In this document: positions 33,769 through 44,849 of the stretch, piece by piece | How the letters are laid out: each line of letters starts with the position of its first letter | Position numbering within the stretch: position 1 is the stretch's first letter | Assembly (NCBI GenBank): GCA_003024175.1 | Contig: MDYQ01000102.1 | Span: 1 to 64,000, forward strand | Source of the DNA: Planoprotostelium fungivorum | Lineage: Eukaryota > Evosea > Variosea > Cavosteliida > Cavosteliaceae | Direction of reading: 5' to 3' | DNA length: 64,000 nucleotides | Made by a program: the position numbers and the translations under genes | The notes under the pieces: generated by a model | What the model was told of the DNA's origin: nothing | Database searches by the model: none | What the model saw: only the letters and a program-made list of their open reading frames with translations

Positions 33769-35250
33769 TTATACGAGAGGTTCGGAGTCTTCTCCATTTC
33801 CAGACGAGTGATCGTAATGAGTCTGTGTGTGGTCGATGTGATGATGGTGATGATGGTGGTCCTGCGGATTGACAGGAAGATCGTTGTATGGCACGGGCAC
33901 AATGTGCGTCTCGTAGGCTTGCACGTGTCCACCACCACCTGATCTCATCCAATGTGCCTTCTCTTTACGCAAGCTGGCCACCTGTTGCCTGTCAATCTGA
34001 CGCTCTACAACGGATAATACCTCAGCCAGAAGCATTTCCACAGTGGAGAAGATGGACTTTAGGTCATCGTACTCTGCGATGGAGTTGGCTACGTGATCGG
34101 GAGACAGCATCTGAACGGAATCGCCGACGTTTCCCGTGTATTCTTCAGATTCAGAGATATCTTCTCTCCTCTGATCCGGTGGTGGCTTACTTTTCATCGT
34201 CAGTTTTCAATCAGATGATGATGATTGTGACTCACGCCCTGGATAAAGTCAGAAGATGAAAGAGAGTGAAGGAGGGCTCACATTTTGTTGTGTTTCTTTG
34301 ATAATTCTCCCAGTTGTGATGCGATCTTGCGGCCATACTGAGTCAGGCGGATCTTTGTAGGGAGGCCACCTTGCACGTGCTCTTCCATCTGTTGTCTCTT
34401 CCTCTTCTTCATGCTGTAATCATCTTCGTAGACCCACTCCACTAATCGATATCCTTCACAATCTTCGTCGCATTCGATCATGGCTCGTACGGCCACCCAA
34501 ATCCATTCTGATGAGATGATGAGCGAACAGAGAAGGTGGTCGTTTGTCTCACTCATTCCAAAGTTAACGGTCAGATTTTTCCTTCGGAGATTGGCGTGAA
34601 GGCATTGGTTCAGATCAGATTTGAGGATGTATTTGTATTGATAGAACCGATAGTACATGATCCTGAGCAGCCTGTTTGGCATGATATCAGATATCACATC
34701 GAATGCGAGAGGGTCAGACCCTCTCTGAGACTCTCTTACCATTCTTGTGTGAATGCAGGGACCTTATCGAAGATCGGCTCTTTGTATCTCTTGCTATCCG
34801 GTCCGAAGTAAATGTTAGGGACTGGGATATGATCCCGATCACCGAGGTCACTGTGCTTGTATTCTACGATCCCAGCTCCCTCCACCACCTTTTCATCATC
34901 ACATGAGACCGAAATGTTTCGTTCGGCTTTCAATCACCTCATTGATCTCCGCATGTTGTGAGTCTATTCCTCCATCGTGTGTGACCTCGCCGGTATCCTC
35001 AGCTAAAACATGCTTCAGTTGCTGTATGAGATATCTTTAAAGACAAGCTCACCCCTCTCCTGTGTCGATATCATAGCCGTTTGTCACAGCCGAAATAAAT
35101 TTTTGGCTCGCTTTCTCTTCTTTTTCTCCTCCCTCTACAATTACACAGCTTGCACCTTCTTTCACGATGATGGCCTCTTGGAGGTAGAACAGGCTAGAGT
35201 ATATCTTTGTCGAGAAAATTACGCTCGAAAATTTACAAGTCAATCTCTCT
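33769..35250 (-). CDS. Unrecognised protein, about 390 residues, start uncertain
   Basis: Exons joined by 40-60-nt introns encode AIIVKEGASCVIVEGGEKEE, TGEVTHDGGIDSQHAEINE, GIVEYKHSDLGDRDHIPVPN then IYFGPDSKRYKEPIFDK, FDVISDIMPNRLLRIMYYRF, YKYILKSDLNQCLHANLRR, EWIWVAVRAMIECDEDCEGY, YSMKKRKRQQMEEHVQGGLP then TKIRLTQYGRKIASQLGEL, and a tail with SPDHVANSIAEYDDLKSIFS, a predicted helical segment (AEVLSVVERQIDRQQVASLR) and a seven-His run. The order looks like a soluble, mostly helical protein. No domain is recognised. It follows IFT54 on the same strand within about 20-60 bp, so it may be a nested or very close neighbour. The first exon has no clear ATG in the visible frame. Confidence 0.5.
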
Positions 35251-35268
35251 ATTCTTTGCAAGCTCTTC

Positions 35269-36956
35269 TCAGTGGTTCACCACCATGGATAGCATCTTGA
35301 TGATGCCCTCGTCATTCTTCGATGTGGCTGCTTTGGCGGCTGATATCTGCTGATGGAGGTCGCGAACGTTCTGCTCCAATTCTTGCAGTTTCAAGAAGAG
35401 AGGCTGAATCGTCTGGTCTGCACCGGGTGGTCAGCCTCACACGACAGACAATCTGAATTCACCCGTGATCCTCTGTTCATCTTCCAGCTTGGCCTGCTGC
35501 TCACTGCTCTCTTTCTTCCACTTCTCCAGCTCTTTCGACATGTTTTCGAAATCCTCTTGGACGTAATCCATCGTTTTACCCAGCGGGTTCGCTCCTTTAC
35601 AAATCGATTGAATCTTGTCTCTCAATTGTGCCACCTCCTCTGGTCAGACATCAACCGAGTGCATCCACGTGCTCACCTCTTTCTGCAGCGTCTCTCTCTG
35701 ATGGTTCGAGGCCATCGTATCGATCCTTTCTTTCTTTGCTCTCTTTCCCTCGTCTTCACCGGTTTTGTTGACTGACAAGATTTCGCGAACGAGTCTGCCC
35801 TGACCTTCGATGTTGTCTAAATCGGCCGCATCAACGGCGTCAGGCTTGTCGTCTTCGTCTCCGCTCTCCAGGGAGTCCAGCAGATCATCTCCCAAATCAT
35901 CATCCTTGTCATTCTGTTCTCGTCAATTTACGCACGAATGTTGTGATCATCTGATCGTGATCGCGTCTCACCTCTTCGATGACGTTCAATTTCCTCTCTG
36001 CCACCACGGCTTCCGTCGCCGGCTTGTCCACCGTTCTCACGTTCGAATTCAATCGAGGCGGTGCAGGTCTCGCTGAAGAAGGTCTGGCTGAACCTGAGGA
36101 AGGGCCAGCCGGTGTTGTCAGAGCTCCAGACATGATGGAATCCGGCGTCGGTGCTTCTACTGGGGTTGGTCTCTCGGGTGGTGGGCCTCTGGCCGAAGCT
36201 GGCGCTAATCTTTCCGGTGCTCTCTCAGGGGCTTCAGATTCAGTCTGAGTGGTGTCGAGTTCAGGTACAGCCTTCTTCTTTTTCTTCTTTGTCGATGTAT
36301 CGTCTTCATCTGCTGCTGGTGTGTCTTCCTTCTTGGAAGATTTTTTCTTCCTTGGTGCAGCGGCGGGCTCTTCTTCTGCGGCGGCTGAGGATTTCTTCTT
36401 CGTTTTCTTTGGGGCAGTTGCGGCGTCTTCGGCGGCCGGTGCATCGGCTTTTTTTGTAGATTTCTTTTTCTTTGGAGCTTCGTCTACCGATGGTGTTGGA
36501 GCTTCCTCTTCGGTCTTCTTGGATGATTTCTTCTTCCTACTGGAACCAGAAGATGAAGATGAAGATGTGACAGAAGCGGCGGCAAGTGCCTGCAGAAATG
36601 CATTCGTGGCTTCCGGTTCTGCACCGGCTACGATCTTAGCAGGCTTGCAGGCGATGGCTGATCCAGTACTCTGACTAACGAAATCGATGATCTTTTGAAG
36701 GAATGCGATCTTGTCTTCTTTGCTCTGATATGTTGTCACATTAACGGAAGCAGAAAACACTCACAGCTACGTTCTCCGAGTTCTGTTCTGCTTCTGAATA
36801 TAATGTCTGAGCAAAACCGGTCTGTTTGATGATGGCCATGATTAGATCGTGGAGAAATCGAAAGGGAGGTTTAGATAACAATTTCTCAGTGCATTTTGGT
36901 TTGGAGACAACGGCTTCAACTGCGACCCTGGTGGCCTCTATGATAGCTGGGTCCAT
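35269..36956 (-). CDS. IFT54: Intraflagellar transport protein IFT54 (TRAF3IP1/MIP-T3)
   Basis: A peripheral IFT-B subunit linking the train to microtubules and kinesin-II. The ATG at 36956 gives [20 protein letters not shown] and [19 protein letters not shown], the calponin-homology-like N-terminal domain, ending [18 protein letters not shown] long Lys/Ala/Glu/Pro linker with [17 protein letters not shown] repeats covers residues about 140-260. The C-terminal coiled coil follows ([40 protein letters not shown]), ending [20 protein letters not shown] and [20 protein letters not shown], matching the IFT54 C-terminus. The family order CH - basic linker - coiled coil is complete. It implies that the organism builds a cilium. 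It diverges from the acidic gene at 37216 with 259 bp between. Confidence 0.92.
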
Positions 36957-37215
36957 CGCCGCTTGACGATGTGCCAGTGACAATCGGCAAACTATTATTA
37001 GCTCACAAAAAAGAGCACAATGTGACACGATTCTGAGGATGACCGTGGATAGACCACAAGAGTCCTGAACTGAGAGGAATATATGCCATAGAAGAGGTAT
37101 TACGTGGTGATCATGCAAGTAGAGATTAAAATATATGAAAGAGATTTTATTGCTGATTCTTGGAATTGACGCTCCCGCGCGAATTTGAAGATCAGATCGG
37201 AACACAACATTCATC
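36957..37215. promoter_or_regulatory. Divergent promoter region IFT54 / acidic protein
   Basis: 259 bp between divergent start codons, with an AT-rich stretch (AGATTAAAATATATGAAAG near 37122). No RFX X-box was recognised by eye. Confidence 0.35.
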
Positions 37216-38148
37216 ATGCCACCCAAAAGGAAACCACAAGAGCCGAAAGAGGAACGAGGAGAGAAGAGACCTAATATAGAGGAAGAAGTGGTGAGTCCTC
37301 AGATTACTCCCCAGCTGATTGAATCAGGTGAAACCAGAACCAAAGCCCAGAGAGCATGCGAAGGAAGAGGAAAAGGAAGAAGACAACGCTGAAAGAGAAG
37401 CGCGCATCATTGAAGAAGAGAGGGAGGAAGTCAATCCACGAGAGAAGAGACAAGATGTGAATCCTAGAGAGAAGAGAGCTGAAAGAGGTAATGGAAGACA
37501 ACCAAATGAGAGAGCAGAGGTGACGTTCGTCCTCGATCCAAAATGTAAATCAACTTACAGAGAAGAGGCGGCAGAGCGCCACAAAATCGGCGACGAAGGG
37601 CACATCAGGATGTATCCTCTGAATCAAGTGAAGATGACGAAGAAGATGAAGAAGACGAAGATGACCACTATGGATTCGATGATGATGATGATTCCGAAGA
37701 AGAGAGGGAAGAAGAGCCGAATTTCAACACGTGGACCCCCCAGAGGGTCGTACAATATTGGATCCAACATCCTCCATTCACATCCGAGGCCTTTCCGATG
37801 GCTCCCAAACAAGACAAAGCGTTCAGCGCCCCTCATTATGGATCGGGCATCTGGAAGTGGAGACTGCCTGGAACACAAAACTGGCACATTCACGATACGG
37901 AGACGATCGCCATATACGAGTACAACTACAGGAGGGGTGTGAGAGCGTTTAAAGTCGAGAGAGGTGAGACGAGAGAGAGAAGCAACGGAGGTTGACGAGA
38001 AATAGATGGCATCAAATGGGAGGTCAGTCTCGATCATCGATCGGAAAGACACGATGATGATCATGCGAAACGTCACGTCCTTCAGAGAGATTGATTCACA
38101 GATAAAATCTATGTACAATTTGACCCTCATTACATCTACATGAGATAG
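37216..38148 (+). CDS. Charged protein with acidic tract and possible WWE-like C-terminus
   Basis: It starts MPPKRKPQEPKEERGEKRPN, followed by Glu/Arg-rich sequence with a NPREKR duplication. A 91-nt intron (donor GTGACG near 37519) leads into an acidic run (DVSSESSEDDEEDEEDEDDH). After FNTWTPQRVVQYWIQHPP comes SGIWKWRLPGTQNWHIHDTE, then TIAIYEYNYRRGVRAFKVE. The spacing W-x-W ... NW ... IYEYNYRRG ... resembles a WWE domain, which binds poly- or iso-ADP-ribose, but I rate that as a suggestion. The 3' splicing is unclear; one solution skips to DKIYVQFDPHYIYMR with a stop at 38148. No nuclear-localisation signal can be assigned beyond the N-terminal PPKRK. Confidence 0.5.
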
Positions 38149-39055
38149 CATCAAACTCCCTTGCGATCATCACGAGAGGGGAACAAACGTGTAGCATGTG
38201 TATTCCCATCTGTTTCTCACGATAGACAATGAAGAGTCATTCAGCACGAGCTGTGATAGCAGAAGAATCGGCAGCATCTCCATTTCATAAGAGAAAGTCT
38301 TCGAAGAAATCTCCCTTTACCAATGTACGATACACCAGATCAGGGTGGGGTCGCTCGCTCCAAAGAAGATAAAAGATAGAGATAGGTACTGGAACTGTCG
38401 CCCATTTGCTGAAACTCGTAGCAACGGCCCCTGCCGAGTTGAAAGTATACACCATGTCGTGGCCTCCTCTTCACGTTCTTTGTCTAACTCCTTCTCCTTC
38501 CAGCATCGTCTCCCGCAATTTGAATTTTTTCATATATATTTCCTTTCCAGTCGAAGCCATCGTTGCCCCCAGAGGTTGCGCTCATTTGTACCTGTATCCA
38601 TGTAGGGACTTAACAAGTTGAACCGCAGGGCTTCCACCTATGAAGTAAGAAATGGAACGTTGGACTCCTGCTCGAATGCACCTTCCTCTCTCAGATGGGA
38701 CGCCGTCTCATCGCACGTGCGATGACTACTGTCATGAGTATTTGAGTTCCCATCCTCAGGATACTCAAATATTCACTTATCAGGGGGTCACTCACTCAAA
38801 TACCCATTCCTGATTTCAACTCAGCCTATTTATATGCAACTGCCTTTCGCCTCCTTGTGTCTTTTCATTCAATGATTTGAGTGTATAGATTTCCACCCAG
38901 ACTTCATAAAGCGAGTACAGACGTACAGATGTTTTGCAGAGGATCACCAAACAGAACACCTTCAGTGCGAGGTGAGTTGTAGAGAAATCCGCTGTAATAT
39001 TCTTGCGTTCAAGAAATTCGCTTTTAAATTCGTGTCATCATCGCAAACATCAACA
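38149..39055. other. Intergenic region with the second copy of the upstream repeat
   Basis: No convincing coding frame. It contains a weak inverted repeat around 38740-38775 (GAGTATTTGAG ... TACTCAAATATTC) and the dispersed repeat at 38889-38993. Confidence 0.5.
38889..38993 (+). repeat. Dispersed upstream repeat, copy B
   Basis: Partner of 2101-2221; it ends 63 bp before the F-box/SPRY start codon. The most conserved blocks are TGTTTTGCAGAGG, CCAAACAGAACAC and GTGAGTTGTAGAGAAATCC. Confidence 0.55.
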
Positions 39056-40180
39056 TGGCAGGGGTCGGGAGAGCTTTGGATGAAAGAGTTAATAGACTGG
39101 CGAATCAATTGACGTGCAATCGTGAAGAAGACAAACCATATCTGGAGGTGAGCCGAGATGATTCCACCATCTTACTCAGTAGGAGCTGTCGTATGATCTT
39201 TTCTTCTATATCTTCCGGTTCTTAAGTCCTTGTGATTGGACTGTGTTGAGTAGGTGCTGTTTGACGTTATGATGTTTAGCTGCAAATGACAATGGATTTA
39301 CAGAGTGAACCGATCTTTTTACGAATTCATTCAAACCGAGGATTTTTGGAAGCAGATGTACAGCATGTGAGAGCCTAATTGGTAGGTCGTTCACTGTCTT
39401 AGTTACTACGGTGGATTGGAGACGAAATTAGAAACGTACGATTGCAGTGAGATCGAAGTTCTCACGAGAGGCCCTCGCTGGAAATCCATGTTCTGCGTAA
39501 GATATGCATGTGGTTGGAGTGAAATCCACAAATCAAGGTATGAAATATGTCGTTCTGAGTTGATGAGCACAGGAACATCATCATCAACAAAAACTCGATA
39601 GGAAAGACTGGGCAGAATAACAACCATGATATTGCATTATCAAACCACGGGTTTCTGTCAGGCATCCACTATTGGTGAGAGTAGATGAGACGAAAACTAA
39701 AAGAGGAAGGGAGGTGAAGATAGAACGATTCCGGATATATTTTCCGTATATCTGTGTTGGGGTGGGTTACCCAGGAATGATTTTGGATCGTTGTTTGGGC
39801 TCCATGCATCACAATAACACAAATGGATGTTGGTAGAGCTCTCCTTCACTCCTTCTCTCACACGGTTCAGTTATGCTTCCAATGGGAGTTTGATCTATGA
39901 CAATCAGAATAGACCATACGCTCAACCATTCATCGAGGGCGACGTCATAGGTATCCTTTGTCTTTTGCATCGAATAATAACTTGAGTAGGGGTATACATA
40001 GACATGGAAAGGTGCAATGGCTCACTGAGATTCTATAAGAATGGCGAGGCTCTACCGTGGGCAATGGATAACATCAAAAATTGGCCTTTCCCCGTCCGAC
40101 CTGCTGCTGCCATTCCTTCTATGGGCACAGTTGTCTCTGTTAATTTCCACCGCCAGATACCACTATTGAATGATATATAA
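39056..40180 (+). CDS. F-box and SPRY-domain protein (FBXO45-like architecture)
   Basis: It starts MAGVGRALDERVNRLANQLT. Two short introns later it reads ELSYDLFFYIFRFLSPCDWT and VLSRVNRSFYEFIQTEDFWK, an F-box, which docks SKP1 of SCF ubiquitin ligases. A SPRY domain follows: CVRYACGWSEIHKSR, NHGFLSGIHYCYASNG, GDVIGVYIDMERCNGSLRFY then KNGEALPWAM, and AAAIPSMGTVVSVNF. F-box then SPRY in one short protein is the arrangement of FBXO45/Fsn, which joins atypical ligases at synapses in animals; the target here is unknown. One intron of about 190 nt is unusually long for this window. A SPRY protein without F-box function cannot be excluded, since F-box sequences are degenerate. Confidence 0.72.
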
Positions 40181-40869
40181 CAACTGTCTTTCATTTGTGA
40201 TGATTGAGAATGATTTATATCCATGCATTGAAGAAGATCAAGATATGTGAAGAGCAATATTCTCCTCTTAGCAGGAAATGATACAACACACTATTCATAA
40301 GAGCTACACCAGGAATCCAGAACCTCCTAGCACACCAGCACCTGATTATGGAGATGGAACCTGCCTCTGACCTCGATACAGATCGATAATCAATCAACGA
40401 GATTCGAACGCCATATCACCGGGACAAGACAAAGGGGAGAGGTGAGTCCATGGTTATGAGGTGGAGATGACCTCTGATCTCAATACAGGCCCGCAATCAA
40501 CCAACAAGATTGGAACGCTGCATAGCGTAAGAAACATTGGGCGGTTTATCTGTTGTGAGTTCCTTCCCGATCGGCCACTGGACTGCAACAACACTGACAA
40601 GAATGACCAACGACACAAGTGACCACCTCACTCTCATATTCGTCTGACGCACGAAGAAGAGAACCAACAAGCGTGTGGTTCAATAACTTCCACAGCAGTG
40701 ATGCGACTGACACGGTGATCGGCCAACAAGACTCTCATCAATTTGCCAGCTTAACGTCATGGATCATGACATGATGATCTCATACACAAACTGTCGAGTG
40801 TTATTCGTCTGAGAAGGGGTGGAATGAAAGAGCAGAACGAGACTTTTATCGTGTTGTGCCCATGTATCG
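40181..40869. other. Intergenic region with an imperfect tandem repeat
   Basis: No coding frame is convincing. Two diverged units of about 65 bp are recognisable at about 40353-40418 and 40461-40526, sharing CCTCTGA-CTC-ATACAG, AATCAA-CAA-GAGATT/AGATT and GAACGC. Confidence 0.45.
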
Positions 40870-43538
40870 TCAATCTTTCTCTTCTCTCTCGTCCGCTGCT
40901 TCTCTTGGCCTACTCGGAGTCCTCTCCTTCTTCACTGTCTTCCATGCTGTGATAATCTCTCGAGCTGTTGTAGTGTTCCGCTCTCGCTGCGACGCGAGGT
41001 GATTTGTGTTGATCGACTGATCGGATGCATCAGCCATCATCATGCGATGCGAAACATTGAAAATCTCACCCGCTCGTGCAGGTGCATCGTGAAATACGTT
41101 CATCCAGATGAATATAAAGAAGACGATGAGGAAGATGGAGATGACGATGCCGTAGAAGGCAAAGACGAGGAAAGTGCCGGCAGACTGTCACGAGTCAATC
41201 GACGATGTGAATCGTGATGAGATGCATCACCACTTGTGCCATGATTTCGCATTCTTGCCATGATATGGGAGTGAAATCAGGGGGGATGGGTTCATCAACA
41301 CGGATACGCGGCGGAGTTGGATTTTTCTCCCATTCGATGACCTGAAATCGTCAATCGATATTTGTCACATCGAATCGATTGATAGAGAGATCGTCCTATC
41401 ATTCGTGTGGAAGGATCACAATAGAATTCTTCCTATCGTCTGTTTCATGATATGGTTCGTATCACATCATTGTATTTGTTGCGTTAGAATGACATATATG
41501 TATTCTTACACCATGATCGCATCGGCGATCACATCATCATCGATCACATCAGCGTCAGAAATATTCACCTTCTCTTTCGTGGAGTGGACACCAACGTGTG
41601 TGATGATCGGTTTGTGTTGATACATTCCTCTCTTCGTGTTCTTCATGAATGTCCTACCCCTTGTCAGAATTTTTCCCGCCAAATCTCCCGCCATTTTCTC
41701 ACCCGATCAGCATCTCCAGCGGCAACTCATCGAAATTTCGATAGATGTACTTGGTTAACTCCCTCGCAGTATCCACATTCATCAGCAACCCAAACGTATC
41801 CTTCATCGTCGCATTTCTTATTTCCGCGCCCGCGATAACGTTCTCTCCGGTATACCTGTCCCCCGTCAATCTACAACGAGCCACTCCCGACCTCCCACCG
41901 TATGAATCCCCACTTCTGCCTCTCACCGTCGGGCAGTGTGTTCAAAAACTCGTCTGCAGTGTTGATCATCGCCTTCAGCCACTCTGAGCTGGCAGGTGTA
42001 TCGTCTTCTAAATGGAGATACAAGTCTCCTCTTCGTATGGCGTAANTCATCGTCGCATTTCTTATTTCCGCGCCCGCGATAACGTTCTCTCCGGTATACC
42101 TGTCCCCCGTCAATCTACTACGAGCCACTCCCGACCTCCCACCGTATGAATCCCCACTTCTGCCTCTCACCGTCGGGCAGTGTATTCAAGAATTCGTCTG
42201 CAGTATTGAGCATCGCCTTCAGCCACTCTGAGCTGGCAGGTGTATCGTCTTCTAAATGGAGATACAGATCTCCTCTTCGTATGGCGTAATCGAGTAAGAA
42301 GGCCGTGTCTACGCAGCGATGACTGCGCCACTTGACTCGCATGAGTGTGTGACCGAGAGTCTGCGGTAGTTGAGTGGTGACATGTGATGAGAGATGTGAT
42401 GGAAGATGTGATGGAAGATGTGATGTGATGGTGTGGTGGAGGATGTGATGGATGTGCGGAGATGATGTGATGTTATGATGTGATGTATGGAGGGTACGTG
42501 TGAAGATGTGCTGTGCTGATGAGATGAGATACGGTGGTGAGTGAAACGATGGAAATGATGAAAGAGAACGGTATTGATCACGAGACGATGAGCTGACCAC
42601 TCACCGGTCTCAGTTTGCAAACGTTCGTGGAGTTATACAATTCTCTGATCCAAGAGTGGACTGACGCGTGAGAATGCGGTCCACGTGAGGGAAATCTGAT
42701 ACGAATCAGCGTCTGGATCATCTGATCATGTAGATGCAGTAGACATCATGTGATGTCGTATCACAAATTAACACGAGGTATTTTTCGTGTGTGACGTAGA
42801 TCCACGTATAGAACGTCTCATGTGATGACGTGTGATCGCATCAAGATGGATGATGAAAGTACCTGTCGTGGTCGATAGAACTGAAAGGTGTGAGTCGGTC
42901 GAACACTTCAACCGTTCCCGCCGATATCTCTCTACCGTACGTTGCGTTCATCTGTTTGTCATTTCTTTAGACGATGGTACATGATAGGTGAACTCCACCT
43001 TAGCCCGCAACCTCTCGATATTTCGTTCTTCCGTCTCCGCATTGAAGATGACGATCCTGTGATATGATTTGTCTTCTTCTGTCATGTGATGTAACAACGA
43101 TTGGAGGGTTTTGGACAGGTACTCGATGTCGCCATCTCGTAGCATGGTCGGTATCCCCACGACAATTCTGAAGGAGTCAGAAGTTTCAGACGGTGATGGC
43201 TGTGTTGATTGATACGATGCATTACCTTTTTCCCTTTGTGATGGGTTCCCGCGGGGCATCGGGCTTTTAGATATCAGACAGACGATATCCGAAAGAAGCT
43301 CACCGGTAATGAGGTTGCAAAAGGAAGATTCTGTTGTTGTATCAAAATGCATTCTCAAATGACACACTCACCACCACCGTCACTTCTTCTAATGGCGGCG
43401 GCGCTTGTTCTCTCGTCCTATTTGTAATTCTCAATCTATTGGGACCTCACTCATATCTCACCCTGTAAGCCAGACAGTTTGCAGAAAGAATATAAAGACA
43501 ACGACGGCCAGCACCCGCATCAGTCTAGAGGGTGCCAT
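40870..43538 (-). CDS. GT54 (MGAT4-like) N-acetylglucosaminyltransferase with two membrane segments
   Basis: The MGAT4 family adds beta-1,4-GlcNAc to N-glycan mannose in the Golgi. The ATG at 43538 gives a signal anchor, MRVLAVVVFIFFLQTVWLTG. Later exons read VVGIPTMLRDGDIEYLSKTL, HRIVIFNAETEERNIERL, DYAIRRGDLYLHLEDDTPAS with the metal-binding EDD, DEFLNTLPDGERQKWGFIR, YTGENVIAGAEIRNATMKD and GMYQHKPIITHVGVHSTKEK. These match the family catalytic core. The last exons add an unexpected second hydrophobic helix (TFLVFAFYGIVISIFLIVFF) and a basic tail ending ADEREEKD. So the protein may span the membrane twice, or the last exons may belong to another transcript. A 243-bp exon/intron block is tandemly duplicated with an N between (41803-42289), which breaks the model as written. 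Confidence 0.78.
41803..42289 (-). repeat. 243-bp tandem duplication joined by an N
   Basis: 41803-42045 and 42047-42289 are the same 243 bp, with N at 42046, and differ at roughly 3% of sites (for example CTACAACGAG against CTACTACGAG). Both encode DLYLHLEDDTPASSEWLKAM, the following intron and NVIAGAEIRNATM. The unknown base at the join and the allele-like divergence point to two haplotype sequences placed in series. Confidence 0.85.
41856..41898 (-). repeat. Intron carrying the shared intron core (GT54)
   Basis: 43-nt intron reading GTGGGAGGTCGGGA then GTGGCTCGTTGTAGATTGAC and GGGGGACAG; it joins KWGFI(R) to YTGENVIAG. A second copy lies in the tandem duplicate at 42100-42142. Confidence 0.75.
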
Positions 43539-43795
43539 CTCCGATCGAGATCGTTTTGTGGTGTGATCTCGGGTTCGGAGAAATTCTCAAGCTTTCTTTG
43601 GCATGACACGGCACACACTTTGCTCGTCGATCATCTTCAGACACTGACTGTCCTGGTCTAGGATTGTGCAGGACAATCCTAGACTCAAACTGTCTACAAA
43701 ATAACCCACATTCGTCATCGTATATAGTCATCTTCCAACTCAATCATCTAACTCGATCATCGACGACAACGCAGAACAGACGACACGTAACCCCT

Positions 43796-44707
43796 TCACT
43801 TCTTCTTCTTCAACTTGTTCTTCGCCTTGGACTCCATCTTGTCTCTGAATGACTTCTTGGCAAACCTCTCTGATCTGGGCTTCTTCCAACTCGGATCTCT
43901 CTCTTCCTTCTCCTCTCTCTTCTGTTTCTTCTTCTTCTTCTCTTCTGCCATCTCATGCGAGCGGAGGGCCTTCTTCACTTCTTCTTGACGCTCTGCAAAG
44001 AGGCCGTTCTCATCGAAGAGGAACTCTGAAACGACGGCAGTGACCTGTTTAGAAGATGAGAATGAGATGGGATGGGATGGATGACCTGTGTGCCATCTTC
44101 AGCTCCTTCGTATGTCTTTGTCTCTACGGTTTCGCCGAGTATGGCGTGTCGACTGCCTGCGGTGGGTGCTGTCTTACGTTCAGTATCGAATCAGATGATG
44201 ACACCACAGCATACCAATTTCCTCGGGTTCCTCTTCTTCTTCCATCTGTCGAGCGTCATCCTTGTTCGATCTCACAAGTATCATGTCTAAATCACCTTCA
44301 ATGGCGCAACTTCTTCATCGTCAGAATCGACCTTTCGTTTCCTCTTGCTTCCTTGTTCATTCCTCTTTTCAGCTCTCGATATCAATTCGTTCCTGTATTC
44401 ATCTCTCTCCGCTCGGATCTGTGTCACATGTCAGGGGTGACGATACATGTCTCTCACCTTCTTCCTCTCTTCGATCTTTTCCAATCTCTGTTTCTCTTTG
44501 ATGTTTTTCATGGCCTCCTGGCGCCTTTCTAATTTCCTCTTGTGAAAACCGGTGAGAAACTCTCTAAGAACATCATATCAGAGACGAAGTGTGACATCAC
44601 CCACACTTTCTCGCATCAGGATCGAATTTGACTTCCGGAACATTAGACTGAGCCCTTTCTGCCTTCCTCTTCTTATTGATGGCCTTTCGGCTCAGCATCT
44701 TCTCCAT
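43796..44707 (-). CDS. NOL12: Nucleolar RNA-binding protein NOL12/RRP17-like
   Basis: The ATG at 44707 gives MEKMLSRKAINKKRKAERAQ then VPEVKFDPDARKEFLTGFHK, and continues HKRKLERRQEAMKNIKEKQR. The FDPxxRxEFLTGFHKRK signature defines the NOL12/Nop25/Rrp17 family of nucleolar proteins (5'-3' exonuclease in yeast, rRNA processing in animals). The C-terminus is strongly basic: RSHEMAEEKKKKKQKREEKE, ERFAKKSFRDKMESKAKNKL then KKKK, typical of nucleolar targeting. At least four introns are present. It diverges from the linker-histone/WWE gene with 142 bp between starts. Confidence 0.82.
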
Positions 44708-44849
44708 CGCTGTCTATCTGATGAAAAAGTTGAGAAATTTAGGAAAATATCTCATCTACAACCCTTCAAGATGCAATACCAGGAATTTCAACTTGAAGAA
44801 TTCCTCAAAACATTTTCTCCTCCATTCGAAGACAACAGACACGAGCGAC

